Below, one piece after another: positions 44,256-52,588 of a stretch of DNA of 64,000 nucleotides. The notes under the pieces are model-generated. The model saw nothing but the letters and a program-made list of their open reading frames with translations, did no database searches and was not told where the DNA came from. Source of the stretch: Solobacterium moorei (lineage in GTDB: Bacteria; Bacillota_I; Bacilli_A; Erysipelotrichales; Erysipelotrichaceae); contig NZ_AP028934.1 in the NCBI RefSeq assembly GCF_036323475.1, forward strand, positions 124,001 through 188,000. Direction: 5' to 3'. Each line of letters opens with the position of its first letter. Position 1 is the stretch's first letter. Both the position numbers and the translations under genes were made by a program.

Positions 44256-45437
44256 CTATGAGATGCGTTTTATCATGTTTGTTAAATATTCAACTGTATT
44301 ATTTTCTGGTTTCTCAATGACTGCATTCAAACATCTCTGCAAGATATCTGCGATATCTTTACCTTGATAGCCAAACTCTTTTACGGTATTTCCATCAATC
44401 GCAAGCTCTTTTAGTTGATATGGTTCGTGCATGTTGTGTATTTCTTGATAGTATGCATGAATGGTTTCTTTTTGATAGCTAGAAGCAATCGCTGAACGAT
44501 ATTGGTGGTAGGTATCAAATGGAATTCTGAGAGTAGATAAAAATCGTTTTAGTTCAATCTTTGAAGAAAGAGGTTGCATTGAATTTTGAATACAGCTAAG
44601 GATAACAGTCTGTTCTGCGCCTGAATATTTCAGGCGTTCTAAGATTTCTTTTACGTTAGGAATTTCCTTGAGTAGAATTGCTGTGCGGATATTTGCGCTA
44701 AGTGGAGATTGATTGATTGAAGATATACTTTCTTGGATGATATTTTCTTTTAATTCAGGAATAAATACCTGAATCACATCGCTATATTCTGTAAGGATAG
44801 AAGAGAGAGTGTTTGTTTCTAGGATACCAATCCACTCACTATGTATACGTTCTTCTGAGATATAATGTAATAAGTCTTTTTGTTTGTGTATCGCAGTTGC
44901 GGTATTCTCTTCGATTGTAAATGAGAGTCTTCCCGCAAAGCGTAGTGCGCGTAAGATACGTAAAGCATCTTCATCAATACGTTCATTAGCATTACCGATA
45001 CAGCGAATGATCTTATTGCTTAGGTCGTTTACTCCTCCAAAGAAGTCCAGTAAACCTTCATTGTTGTTATAGCATAGTGCGTTAATGGTAAAGTCGCGGC
45101 GTTTACAGTCTTCTTTGATGTTGTCGGAGAATAAGACTCCAGATGGATGACGGTGATCTTCATAGACATTCTCGCTGCGGAATGTCGTGATTTCAACAGG
45201 TTGCCCTTTAGAAAGAACTGTAATAGTACCGTGTTGTATACCAGTCTTAAGCACTCTGTGTGATGAGAATACCTGTAACATTTCATCAGGTGTTGCGTCT
45301 GTTGTTAAGTCATAGTCATGAATAGGTAGTTCTAGTAATGCATTACGAATTGCACCACCGACAACATAGGCACTGTAGTGATTTTGATTTAACAAGTCGA
45401 TGAGAACTTGGATGTAATCTGGAATCTGAATTTTCAT
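44256..45437 (-). CDS. cca: CCA-adding tRNA nucleotidyltransferase
   Basis: 393 residues. Class II enzyme that adds or repairs the 3' CCA of tRNA without a template. The head has GGAIRNALL and the catalytic DYDLTTDATPDEM (two Asp), followed by the RRDFTINAL motif (residues about 112-120) and the ERIDEDALRILRALRFA segment. The C-terminal part is helical. There is no Shine-Dalgarno: TATAAT (45444-45449 on the minus strand) ends 6 nt before the ATG, predicting a leaderless message. It converges with the GNAT gene. Confidence 0.93.
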   Translation of the reverse strand: MKIQIPDYIQVLIDLLNQNHYSAYVVGGAIRNALLELPIHDYDLTTDATPDEMLQVFSSHRVLKTGIQHGTITVLSKGQPVEITTFRSENVYEDHRHPSGVLFSDNIKEDCKRRDFTINALCYNNNEGLLDFFGGVNDLSNKIIRCIGNANERIDEDALRILRALRFAGRLSFTIEENTATAIHKQKDLLHYISEERIHSEWIGILETNTLSSILTEYSDVIQVFIPELKENIIQESISSINQSPLSANIRTAILLKEIPNVKEILERLKYSGAEQTVILSCIQNSMQPLSSKIELKRFLSTLRIPFDTYHQYRSAIASSYQKETIHAYYQEIHNMHEPYQLKELAIDGNTVKEFGYQGKDIADILQRCLNAVIEKPENNTVEYLTNMIKRIS

Positions 45438-45443
45438 AATTCT

Positions 45444-45449
45444 ATTATA
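45444..45449 (-). promoter_or_regulatory. -10 element of a leaderless cca mRNA
   Basis: Perfect TATAAT on the minus strand with AGAATT between it and the ATG. Confidence 0.55.
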
Positions 45450-45616
45450 GTTAGATTGTCAAAGAAATGGATAGAAAACCTCGTAAACGAAGGAATAATC
45501 GCACAAAATAAGTTTGTTTATCAGATTTTTCCTTTTATTTCATTCCACAACATCTTATGATTATCATAGGTGAAATGTTTTTAGTATAGAATAATTCAAT
45601 GTAAGGGGGATTTTAC

Positions 45617-46093
45617 ATGAGGATAGGACAATCAACAGATATTCATCGCCTCGCCGAAGGACGCAAACTTATCTTGGGTGGTGTGGAAATTCCATCTGAC
45701 TTGGGTCTTGTAGGACATAGTGATGCGGATGCGTTATGCCATGCCATAGCGGAAGCTATCCTTGGCGCACTTGCGTTAGGGGATCTTGGGAAATGGTTTC
45801 CAGATATTGATCCGAAATGGGAAGGCGCGGATTCTATCAAGATTCTTACGCAGGTTGGTGTGATGATGCGTGAGCATGGTTATAGTATTGGCAATGTGGA
45901 TAGTCTTATCATGATTGAAAAGCCAAAAATGGCACCACATATTATGGCAATGCGAGATAATATCGCCAGAGCACTTGTATGTAATCTTGATTGTGTCAGT
46001 GTGAAGGCAACACGTGGTGAAGGCTTAGGCTTTGTTGGAAAATCAGAAGGTGTACAGGCACAGGCGGTTGTACTCCTTGTAAAGGAGGACTAA
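45617..46093 (+). CDS. ispF: 2-C-methyl-D-erythritol 2,4-cyclodiphosphate synthase
   Basis: 158 residues, normal length. It forms the cyclic diphosphate intermediate of the non-mevalonate isoprenoid pathway. Zinc ligands are in the STDIHRL motif (Asp8, His10) and GHSDADAL region (His at 35). The signature near the C terminus reads KATRGEGLGFVGKSEG, a slight variant of the usual KATTTE stretch. AAGGGGGA precedes the ATG. The next gene starts 3 bp after its stop. Confidence 0.95.
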   Translation: MRIGQSTDIHRLAEGRKLILGGVEIPSDLGLVGHSDADALCHAIAEAILGALALGDLGKWFPDIDPKWEGADSIKILTQVGVMMREHGYSIGNVDSLIMIEKPKMAPHIMAMRDNIARALVCNLDCVSVKATRGEGLGFVGKSEGVQAQAVVLLVKED

Positions 46094-46096
46094 TTC

Positions 46097-47320
46097 ATGT
46101 TTGCGAAAACATCAGAAGTGAAAGTGCTGCGCGATCCTGTACATGGGTATGTACATATTGATTTACAGGTCGTCTGGGATATCGTGAATAGTAGCTGGTT
46201 TCAACGCTTACGTCGTATTCGTCAATTGGGCGGGGCGTATGTTGTATATCATTGTGCAGAACATACTCGTTTTTCTCACTCCCTTGGAGTGTACGAAATC
46301 GTGCGCCGCATGGTGACGGAAGTTCCGGATATTGTAAATGCATTAAATGAATATGATAAGGTGACAATCATGCTGGCAGGTTTACTGCATGATATTGGTC
46401 ATGGCCCTTATAGCCATGCGTTTGAGGCTGTTACAGGGACATCGCATGAAGTATTTACTTGCCGTATCATTGAAGAAAATACGGAGATTACGAAGATACT
46501 AGAAGCTAGCGCTAAGGGTCTAGCGAAGGATGTTGCGGATGTTATCCGTCATAAGAGTAAGAATCCATTATTAGTACAGATGATTAGTTCGCAATTGGAT
46601 GCGGACCGCATGGATTACTTGTTGCGCGATGCATACTTCACAGGAACGAAGTATGGAGAGTTTGATTTGGAGAGAATCTTACGTACACTTCGTGTGGTCG
46701 ATGGAAATCGTTTGGTAGTGAAAGAGAGTGGTGTATACGCAGTTGAAAATTACATCATGGCAAGATACCACATGTATTGGCAAATTTACTATCATCCAGT
46801 AGCACGTAGTTTTGAGACGATTCTACATCTACTCTTTAAGCGTTTAAGGGATCTAAAGAGTGTGAGTGATCCTTCTATCATTCCATTATTTAAACCTGTT
46901 TTGACAGGCAAGAAGATTTCTTTAAAACAGTACTTTATGCTAGATGAATATGCATTTAGTTATGGCTTCTCGATGTTATGTGAACATAAAGATCCTATCG
47001 TGCGTGACTTTGCGTTACGGATTCGTGATCGTAAATTATTTGCGTATTCTGAAAGTGATCCATCTAACAATCGTAAGTTGCGTCATCAGCTAAAGAAGGC
47101 TGGATATAATCTAGACTACTATTGGTCAAAGGATGAAGTATATCAAATGCCGTATGAGCCTTATACAGACAGTAGAGGTGATGCGGTTTGGGTAAAGAAA
47201 AAGGATGGAACGATTGTGGAAATGTCGAATGCATCCAATATTGTATATAGTTTAGTACATGGACCAATCCATGATGTATTTAGCGTATATTATCCAAAAG
47301 GAGTAGAAATTAAGAAATGA
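46097..47320 (+). CDS. ywfO: HD-domain phosphohydrolase YwfO
   Basis: 407 residues. dGTPase-like HD superfamily member related to YwfO, which cleaves dNTPs and phosphoesters. Key motifs are RLRRIRQLGGA, HTRFSHSLGVYE (metal His), LLHDIGHGPYSHAFE (the HD pair and second His) and QLDADRMDYLLRDA (last metal Asp), so the metal site is complete. AAAGGAGG precedes the ATG. It follows ispF by 3 bp and overlaps the next membrane protein gene by 4 nt (ATGA). Confidence 0.9.
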   Translation: MFAKTSEVKVLRDPVHGYVHIDLQVVWDIVNSSWFQRLRRIRQLGGAYVVYHCAEHTRFSHSLGVYEIVRRMVTEVPDIVNALNEYDKVTIMLAGLLHDIGHGPYSHAFEAVTGTSHEVFTCRIIEENTEITKILEASAKGLAKDVADVIRHKSKNPLLVQMISSQLDADRMDYLLRDAYFTGTKYGEFDLERILRTLRVVDGNRLVVKESGVYAVENYIMARYHMYWQIYYHPVARSFETILHLLFKRLRDLKSVSDPSIIPLFKPVLTGKKISLKQYFMLDEYAFSYGFSMLCEHKDPIVRDFALRIRDRKLFAYSESDPSNNRKLRHQLKKAGYNLDYYWSKDEVYQMPYEPYTDSRGDAVWVKKKDGTIVEMSNASNIVYSLVHGPIHDVFSVYYPKGVEIKK

Positions 47321-47703
47321 ATCCAGAAGAACGTGCAAGGAAGTGGACACAGGATATTCCTGAATTGAGTGGTTTAACATTACAACAGCGCATTACAATA
47401 TGTAATCAAGTATCAAAGAGAATTGTTTTCCTAGCTGTACTATGGCTAACACTTTTCTTTGCAATCGTTTTCGTTATACTTTCCAGTGCAGATATAAACT
47501 CTGCTCTATATAATCTACTCAATCATACAGCGGAGGCTATCAATACGATTTTCAATGGTGGTCCAAGTAAGCGGTACATGGTAGCGTTACTTGAAAGTTT
47601 GCCATATATTTTGCCAATGCTTGTGGTTTTAGTAGGACCAATTTGGCTTATGACGACGGTATTCCGCAAACTAATGTTACTTTCAGCTGCTAAGAAATTA
47701 TAG
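47317..47703 (+). CDS. Small membrane protein of unknown function
   Basis: 128 residues with two clear transmembrane helices (about 35-57 and 88-112) and a charged N-terminal region (MNPEERARKWTQDIPELSG). No recognised family. Its start overlaps the ywfO stop (ATGA) with AAAAGGAG upstream, so it is coupled to ywfO. It probably sits in the cytoplasmic membrane with its N terminus inside. The pairing with an HD phosphohydrolase is the only hint to function. Confidence 0.7.
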   Translation: MNPEERARKWTQDIPELSGLTLQQRITICNQVSKRIVFLAVLWLTLFFAIVFVILSSADINSALYNLLNHTAEAINTIFNGGPSKRYMVALLESLPYILPMLVVLVGPIWLMTTVFRKLMLLSAAKKL

Positions 47704-47830
47704 ATTTATTGGTTGAAATCATGATATATACAAAAAAACACAATAGTGTGTACAGAACATAATAAAAACCACTTGTATAATAAATAGTATTTAGGAAAAA
47801 TGCTCGATAGAAGTTTGTGGGAGGTAGAAT

Positions 47831-48298
47831 ATGAATCCAATGTATATGGTAGTTGGCATACTGATTGTTTGGGTGATTGCTTTTGCAGTATTTATGACAC
47901 TTCAAATGAAGCGTAAGAATGCGGAAGTGCAATTTGTCGAAACAAATTCAACAAAGGCGATAGTACACTTCTTTGGAGACATTTCGAAAATTGATGGGCA
48001 AGATCCGGCTGTATATCATCCAATCAAGGGTCAAATGCTGGATACAATCGTAGCGTTAGAGCCAGGTCATCATTCTTTCGTGGCTAGTTTCCAAATGACA
48101 GAAAACGGCATCGTAGTAAAGCATAAGAATTACTACGCTACAGACATTGATTTTGCGTTCGATGTAGAGATGGGTAAGACTTATAATGTAGGTATTTATA
48201 AGGAAAATGCTAACGATGAAAAGGTGATCATGTCACTTCCACTCGTTGTAGATGGGTTTGGTTCAAAGACACTATATCTCATTGCTACTTGCGAATAA
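47831..48298 (+). CDS. Membrane-anchored protein of unknown function
   Basis: 155 residues: an N-terminal membrane anchor (about 5-26, followed by KRK) and a soluble domain predicted beta-rich. GGGAGG precedes the ATG, and TATAAT at 47776-47781 is a probable -10. The positively charged KRK after the helix suggests the soluble domain faces the cytoplasm. A stretch HFFGDISKIDG then VALEPGHHSF suggests a carbohydrate-binding or chaperone-like beta sandwich, but I cannot assign a family. Confidence 0.7.
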   Translation: MNPMYMVVGILIVWVIAFAVFMTLQMKRKNAEVQFVETNSTKAIVHFFGDISKIDGQDPAVYHPIKGQMLDTIVALEPGHHSFVASFQMTENGIVVKHKNYYATDIDFAFDVEMGKTYNVGIYKENANDEKVIMSLPLVVDGFGSKTLYLIATCE

Positions 48299-48310
48299 TC
48301 AAATACACTT

Positions 48311-48341
48311 ACTTCCATAGATTACTATGGGAGTTTTTTTA
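48311..48341 (+). terminator. Terminator after the membrane-anchored protein
   Basis: ACTTCCATAG (48311-48320) and CTATGGGAGT (48325-48334) pair with one wobble, loop ATTA, then seven T. Confidence 0.85.
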
Positions 48342-48353
48342 TGGGTGCAAAGG

Positions 48354-48381
48354 TTGACAGAAGGACAAGTTCGCATATAAT
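48354..48381 (+). promoter_or_regulatory. Promoter of the ywiB-like gene
   Basis: TTGACA (48354-48359), a 16-bp spacer, TATAAT (48376-48381). Confidence 0.8.
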
Positions 48382-48399
48382 CATTCACGGAAGGTAAAT

Positions 48400-48771
48400 A
48401 TGCGTATATCAGTCAAATTAATACAATATGACTTGTTGGAAGATAAGAAACAAATCTTATTGGAAACGAATGCATTATATGATGGAAATACATTACGCTA
48501 TCGCGAAGGAAATGATGGTGGCTTTCATCAGGTATATTTTGGGGATGATTTGATTTCTTTTGAGCGTAAAGCAGATGTGCATACTAAAATTACTCTCTTT
48601 GATGATAAGAATGGGGAAAGTACTGTGGATTCACAGTATGGAAAGATGTACATGCATACAAGATTATGCCATGCGGAAAGGTGCGATGAATACTGGTCTG
48701 TTGAGTATCAGTTGATATCAAATGATGAGGTCATACTTCACCAGAAATTACGCTGGGAATTCACCCAGTAA
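48400..48771 (+). CDS. DUF1934/YwiB-like beta-barrel protein
   Basis: 123 residues, predicted all-beta, consistent with the calycin-like DUF1934 family (Bacillus YwiB). The pattern LLETNALYDGNTLRYRE followed by the repeated beta hairpins and a final YQLISNDEVI is family-like. In Bacillus, ywiB lies close to rpoE, which is also the next gene here; this supports the call. GGAAGG precedes the ATG. Function unknown. Confidence 0.65.
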   Translation: MRISVKLIQYDLLEDKKQILLETNALYDGNTLRYREGNDGGFHQVYFGDDLISFERKADVHTKITLFDDKNGESTVDSQYGKMYMHTRLCHAERCDEYWSVEYQLISNDEVILHQKLRWEFTQ

Positions 48772-48778
48772 AAAATAT

Positions 48779-48807
48779 TTGACTTTATTTGGAACTTGGG
48801 GTATAGT
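48779..48807 (+). promoter_or_regulatory. Promoter of rpoE
   Basis: TTGACT (48779-48784), a 17-bp spacer, TATAGT (48802-48807), about 48 bp before the rpoE start. Confidence 0.7.
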
Positions 48808-48855
48808 GCCATGGCGAAGCAAGCATAACATGCATTTGTATAAAGGAGATTTACA

Positions 48856-49194
48856 ATGGTTAATAATGAGACTATGACGGACGTAGCCTACAATTGGCTG
48901 AAGAAAAGAAAAAGAGAGGTAGATTTCTCAAAGATTTGGGATGAAATTGTAAAGACAATGGATATTCCTGAAGATAAAATCAGACGTAAAAAGGCACAAT
49001 TCTATAGTGACTTGATGTTAGATAACAGGTTTGCTTCTTTAGAAAATAATAAGTGGGATTTACGTAACCGTCGTAAGTTTGAAGAGGTTCATATCGATAC
49101 TTCTGAAATCGAACTTGAGGATGATGAATTAGATGAGCCAATTGAAGTTGCTGGTCTAGATTTACCAAAGGGCGATGACGCATTCGATAATTAA
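48856..49194 (+). CDS. rpoE: RNA polymerase delta subunit, short form
   Basis: 112 residues. The N-terminal HARE-HTH domain (about 1-80, including TMTDVAYNWLKKRKREVDFSKIWDEI) binds RNA polymerase. The C-terminal acidic tail (residues about 85-112) is much shorter than the roughly 80-residue tail of Bacillus delta. Since that tail displaces nucleic acid and speeds recycling, the shortened version may be less active there. AAAGGAGA precedes the ATG, and a perfect terminator follows at 49201. Confidence 0.88.
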   Translation: MVNNETMTDVAYNWLKKRKREVDFSKIWDEIVKTMDIPEDKIRRKKAQFYSDLMLDNRFASLENNKWDLRNRRKFEEVHIDTSEIELEDDELDEPIEVAGLDLPKGDDAFDN

Positions 49195-49199
49195 ATGAT

Positions 49200-49227
49200 A
49201 AAAGGCTGAAAAAACAGCCTTTTTTTA
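49200..49227 (+). terminator. Terminator of rpoE
   Basis: AAAGGCTG (49201-49208) pairs with CAGCCTTT (49215-49222), followed by a T-run. Confidence 0.85.
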
Positions 49228-49263
49228 TCATGCTACTTTAAAAATGTTCGGAAATAGTTTAAT

Positions 49264-49279
49264 ATGAAAACGCTAAATA
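49264..49279. promoter_or_regulatory. Possible catabolite-responsive element upstream of fba
   Basis: ATGAAAACGCTAAATA resembles the CcpA cre consensus in its left half and the central CG, with two mismatches in the right half. It lies 16 bp before the fba start. Confidence 0.25.
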
Positions 49280-49294
49280 AGGAGGAATAATCTC

Positions 49295-50161
49295 ATGGTA
49301 TTAGTTTCAGCAAAAGAAATGATTGAAAAGGCTCATGAAGGTCATTATGCAATTGGTGCTTTTAACATCAATAACATGGAATGGACAAAGGCTATCTTAG
49401 CTGCTTGCCAGCAGGCAAACTCTCCTGTCATTCTTCAGGTATCTGAAGGTGCAGCGAAGTATATGTGTGGCTTCAAGCAGTGTGCAGATATGGTTAAGAA
49501 CATTCATGACCATATGGGTATTACAGTTCCAGTTGCTTTACACTTGGATCACGGAACATTTGAAGGTGCTAAGGCTTGCATCGAAGCAGGTTTTACATCT
49601 GTAATGTTCGACGGTTCTCACTATGATTTCGCAGAGAACTTAGAGAAGTCAAAGGAAATCATCAAGTTAGCTCATTCACAGGGTGTATCTGTAGAATGTG
49701 AAGTTGGTGGTATCGGTGGTACAGAGGATGGCGTTACATCTAACGGTGAATTAGCTGATCCAAAGGAATGTGCAGAAATCGCTTCTTTAGGTGTTGATTT
49801 CTTAGCTGCAGGTATTGGTAACATCCATGGTGTTTATCCAGCAGACTGGGCAGGATTAAATTTTGAAAGATTATCAGAAATTGATGCTGCTGTAAATGGT
49901 AAGCCATTAGTATTGCACGGTGGTTCTGGTATCCCATTTGACCAAGTACACAAGGCTATCACAATGGGTGTATCTAAGATCAACGTAAATACAGACTTAC
50001 AGATTGTATTTGCTAAGGCAACGCGTGAATACATCGAAGCTGGTAAGGACCAACAGGGTAAGGGCTTTGACCCACGTAAGTTACTCAAGCCAGGTGCTGA
50101 TGCAATCGTTGCTAAGGTAATCGAAATGGTTAACCAATTCGGTTCCGCTGACAAAGCTTAA
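49295..50161 (+). CDS. fba: Class II fructose-bisphosphate aldolase
   Basis: 288 residues. Zinc-dependent aldolase of glycolysis that splits fructose 1,6-bisphosphate. Motifs: AIGAFNINNMEW, ALHLDHGTFEGAK (zinc His and catalytic Asp), FDGSHYDFAEN, GGIGGTEDG and LHGGSGIP. AAGGAGGAA precedes the ATG. The order fba then murA then rpmE then prfA is a familiar Firmicutes arrangement. A hairpin follows. Confidence 0.96.
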   Translation: MVLVSAKEMIEKAHEGHYAIGAFNINNMEWTKAILAACQQANSPVILQVSEGAAKYMCGFKQCADMVKNIHDHMGITVPVALHLDHGTFEGAKACIEAGFTSVMFDGSHYDFAENLEKSKEIIKLAHSQGVSVECEVGGIGGTEDGVTSNGELADPKECAEIASLGVDFLAAGIGNIHGVYPADWAGLNFERLSEIDAAVNGKPLVLHGGSGIPFDQVHKAITMGVSKINVNTDLQIVFAKATREYIEAGKDQQGKGFDPRKLLKPGADAIVAKVIEMVNQFGSADKA

Positions 50162-50181
50162 TTACGAATTGAGTGTGATAG

Positions 50182-50203
50182 AGGCTCGTAAGAGCCTTTT
50201 TTC
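50182..50203 (+). terminator. Terminator of fba
   Basis: AGGCTC (50182-50187) pairs with GAGCCT (50192-50197), loop GTAA, then six T. Confidence 0.85.
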
Positions 50204-50269
50204 TATATCTCGTTGCATAATGATGACGCAAACTTTAGCATACATCTAGAATGGATGCGAAAATTCATG

Positions 50270-50275
50270 TAAAAT
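50270..50275 (+). promoter_or_regulatory. -10 element of a leaderless HAD gene
   Basis: TAAAAT preceded by TG, ending 7 nt before the ATG at 50283; there is no Shine-Dalgarno. Confidence 0.45.
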
Positions 50276-50282
50276 GCTGTAT

Positions 50283-50951
50283 ATGATAAAAGCGGTATTA
50301 TTTGACATGGATGGTATTCTTTACGATAGTGAATACTATTATATGCAGGGGACAGTTGCACAGATGCGTGCCTATGGATATGAAGGGCCTTCTAAGAATA
50401 TCTATCAAATCATCGGTACAACGATGCAGAAAACCTATGAGATGTTGTATGACATGTTAGATGGAAAAGTACCGATTGATGTGATTCGCGAAAACAACGA
50501 AAGATACTTCAATGCAGAACATCCAATTCATTTTAAGGAAATTATGTTTCCGGGTGTACCGCAAGCATTACAACAGATGAAAGCGATGGGCTTAAAGTTA
50601 GCAGTATGTTCTGCATCATCGTATGACTTGATTGTAACGAGTCTGAAAGAGATGGAAATTTTGGAATACTTCGACTTTATCGAAAGTGGTGAAAACTGCA
50701 AGCGTTCCAAACCATATCCAGATATCTATTTACTAGCCCAAGAGGAACTACAAGTACACAAAGAAGAGTGCTTAGTATATGAGGATAGTACAGCAGGGAT
50801 CCAAGCTGGTATCTCGGCTGGTATAAGAACTGTTGCCAGAATTGACAATCGCTTCTACCAGGATCAATCAAAAGCGGATATACTTGTAAAGGATATACAC
50901 GAGCTGACAAAGCTGATCAGAAAGGAAAATAAATATGCCGGAAGTAATTAA
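50283..50951 (+). CDS. HAD-family hydrolase, beta-phosphoglucomutase-like
   Basis: 222 residues. HAD phosphatase/phosphoglucomutase with motif I DMDGILYDSE (nucleophile Asp9 and general acid Asp11), motif II Ser in AVCSASS, Lys in KRSKPYPD and motif IV VYEDSTAG. The cap domain of helical type lies between. Substrate unknown. The ATG at 50283 begins MIKAVLFD, the family's usual start; an in-frame ATG at 50274 lies inside the -10. The next gene, murA, begins inside its last 17 nt, with a good ribosome binding site. Confidence 0.85.
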   Translation: MIKAVLFDMDGILYDSEYYYMQGTVAQMRAYGYEGPSKNIYQIIGTTMQKTYEMLYDMLDGKVPIDVIRENNERYFNAEHPIHFKEIMFPGVPQALQQMKAMGLKLAVCSASSYDLIVTSLKEMEILEYFDFIESGENCKRSKPYPDIYLLAQEELQVHKEECLVYEDSTAGIQAGISAGIRTVARIDNRFYQDQSKADILVKDIHELTKLIRKENKYAGSN

Positions 50952-52197
50952 AATTGAAGGTGGACATACGTTAGAGGGAGAAGTAACGATCTCTAGTGCA
51001 AAGAATGCGACAGTAGCACTGATTCCTGCTACTGTACTGGCCCATGGACCAGTCACAATTGTTGGGGTTCCGCAGATTGCGGACGTTGAATCCCTCACAA
51101 AGATTTTAAATTTATTGGGTGTTCAAGTTGAAGAACGTTCTTCTGATCATTTGATTATTGATCCTACGAATATCCAAAATATTGATTTGGTAGATGACGC
51201 AGTCACAAAGCTTCGTGCATCGTACTACTTCATGGGTGCTTTGTTAGGTAGATTTGGTCGTGTATGTATGAAGATGCCTGGTGGATGTTATTTAGGTCCT
51301 AGACCAATTGACTTGCACTTAAAGGGTTTTGAAGCCTTGGGCGCTAAAGTAACGTACGACAAGGCTTGTTATACAATTGAAGCTAAGGAATTAAAGGGTG
51401 CGAAGATCTTCTTGGATATCGCAAGTGTTGGTGCGACCATCAATATTATGATGGCTGCTGTATACGCAAAGGGCCGTACAACGATTGAAAATGCAGCAAA
51501 GGAGCCGGAAATCATCGACGTTGCCACATTATTAAATAAGATGGGTGCACATATTCGTGGTGCAGGTACAAATGTTATCACGATTGATGGTGTTGACAAG
51601 TTGATGGGTTGTTTCCATGAGATTATCCCAGACCGTATCGAAGCAGGCACATTCCTAGTCATTGCGGCTGCTTGCGCAAAGAAGATGGTAATCAAGAATA
51701 TCATCCCACAGCACTTAGATGCCTTAACTTCTAAGTTACAGGAAATGGGTGTCGATATGGATATCGACGTAGACCGTATTACAATCCGTCATACAGATAA
51801 ACTGGTTGCGACGGATGTTACCACAAGACCTTATCCTGGTTTTGCGACTGACTTACAGCAACCACTTACAACGCTGATGACACAAGCACATGGAGAATCC
51901 AAGGTTGTAGAAACAATCTACATAGAGCGCTTTAAGCATTGTGGTGAGTTACAGCGTATGGGTGCAAATATTGAAGTATCAACAGGTTCTGCTAGTATCA
52001 AGGGTCCAAGTTCTTTATTTGGAACGAAGGTCGTTGCGACTGATTTACGCTGTGGTGCAGCGATGCTAGTGGCAGGCTTACTAGCGGAAGGCATCACAGA
52101 GATTCATGATGTATATCACATAGATCGTGGTTACGCTGAAATCGACCAGAAGTTAAAAAATTTAGGTGCAGTGATTTGGCGTGAAACTATTGAATAA
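50935..52197 (+). CDS. murA: UDP-N-acetylglucosamine 1-carboxyvinyltransferase
   Basis: 420 residues. It transfers enolpyruvate from PEP to UDP-GlcNAc, the first committed step of peptidoglycan synthesis. The start SAKNATVALIPA matches the UDP-GlcNAc binding motif, and the active-site loop PGGCYLGPRPID carries Cys118, the residue attacked by fosfomycin. Lys23-type and Arg residues in the inside-out alpha/beta barrel are retained. GAAAGGAAAA precedes the ATG, 17 nt inside the HAD gene. Confidence 0.96.
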   Translation: MPEVIKIEGGHTLEGEVTISSAKNATVALIPATVLAHGPVTIVGVPQIADVESLTKILNLLGVQVEERSSDHLIIDPTNIQNIDLVDDAVTKLRASYYFMGALLGRFGRVCMKMPGGCYLGPRPIDLHLKGFEALGAKVTYDKACYTIEAKELKGAKIFLDIASVGATINIMMAAVYAKGRTTIENAAKEPEIIDVATLLNKMGAHIRGAGTNVITIDGVDKLMGCFHEIIPDRIEAGTFLVIAAACAKKMVIKNIIPQHLDALTSKLQEMGVDMDIDVDRITIRHTDKLVATDVTTRPYPGFATDLQQPLTTLMTQAHGESKVVETIYIERFKHCGELQRMGANIEVSTGSASIKGPSSLFGTKVVATDLRCGAAMLVAGLLAEGITEIHDVYHIDRGYAEIDQKLKNLGAVIWRETIE

Positions 52198-52202
52198 AAA
52201 GA

Positions 52203-52231
52203 TTGCATGAAAAAAATTGTTATGGTAGTAT
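52203..52231 (+). promoter_or_regulatory. Possible rpmE promoter
   Basis: TTGCAT (52203-52208), a 17-bp spacer, TAGTAT (52226-52231). Confidence 0.45.
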
Positions 52232-52252
52232 AAATAGGCAATTTAGCACTTT

Positions 52253-52277
52253 CTTTAAGCCAATCGGAGGCTTAAGG
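52253..52277 (+). promoter_or_regulatory. Candidate L31 leader hairpin
   Basis: CTTTAAGCC (52253-52261) pairs with GGCTTAAGG (52269-52277) with one wobble, 7-nt loop, just upstream of the rpmE Shine-Dalgarno (AGGGAG). No T-run follows. The position resembles the autoregulatory L31 leaders of Firmicutes. Confidence 0.5.
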
Positions 52278-52293
52278 CAGAAGGGAGATAAAA

Positions 52294-52497
52294 ATGAAAA
52301 AAGATATTCATCCAACTTATCACAAGGCGAAGGTAGTATGCACAAGCTGTGGTGCAGAATTTGAAACAGGTTCTGTATTATCTGAAATCAAAGTAGATAC
52401 ATGCTCAAACTGCCATCCATTCTATACTGGACGTCAGAGATTCGCACAGGCTCAAGGACGTATCGAGAAGTTCAATAAGAAGTACGGTATGAAATAA
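52294..52497 (+). CDS. rpmE: 50S ribosomal protein L31, zinc-binding type
   Basis: 67 residues. The zinc site is CTSCG (residues 16-20) with [10 protein letters not shown] (37-46), marking the C+ form. AAGGGAGAT precedes the ATG. A structured leader upstream suggests autoregulation. Confidence 0.95.
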   Translation: MKKDIHPTYHKAKVVCTSCGAEFETGSVLSEIKVDTCSNCHPFYTGRQRFAQAQGRIEKFNKKYGMK

Positions 52498-52501
52498 AGC
52501 C

Positions 52502-52527
52502 GGTCCGGTATAATTCCGGACCTTTTT
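52502..52527 (+). terminator. Terminator of rpmE
   Basis: GGTCCGG (52502-52508) pairs with CCGGACC (52516-52522), then five T. Confidence 0.85.
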
Positions 52528-52588
52528 CTTTGAATACAAAGAATATAATCTATGTTAAAGTTGTTATGGAAAATATGTGGAGAATACT

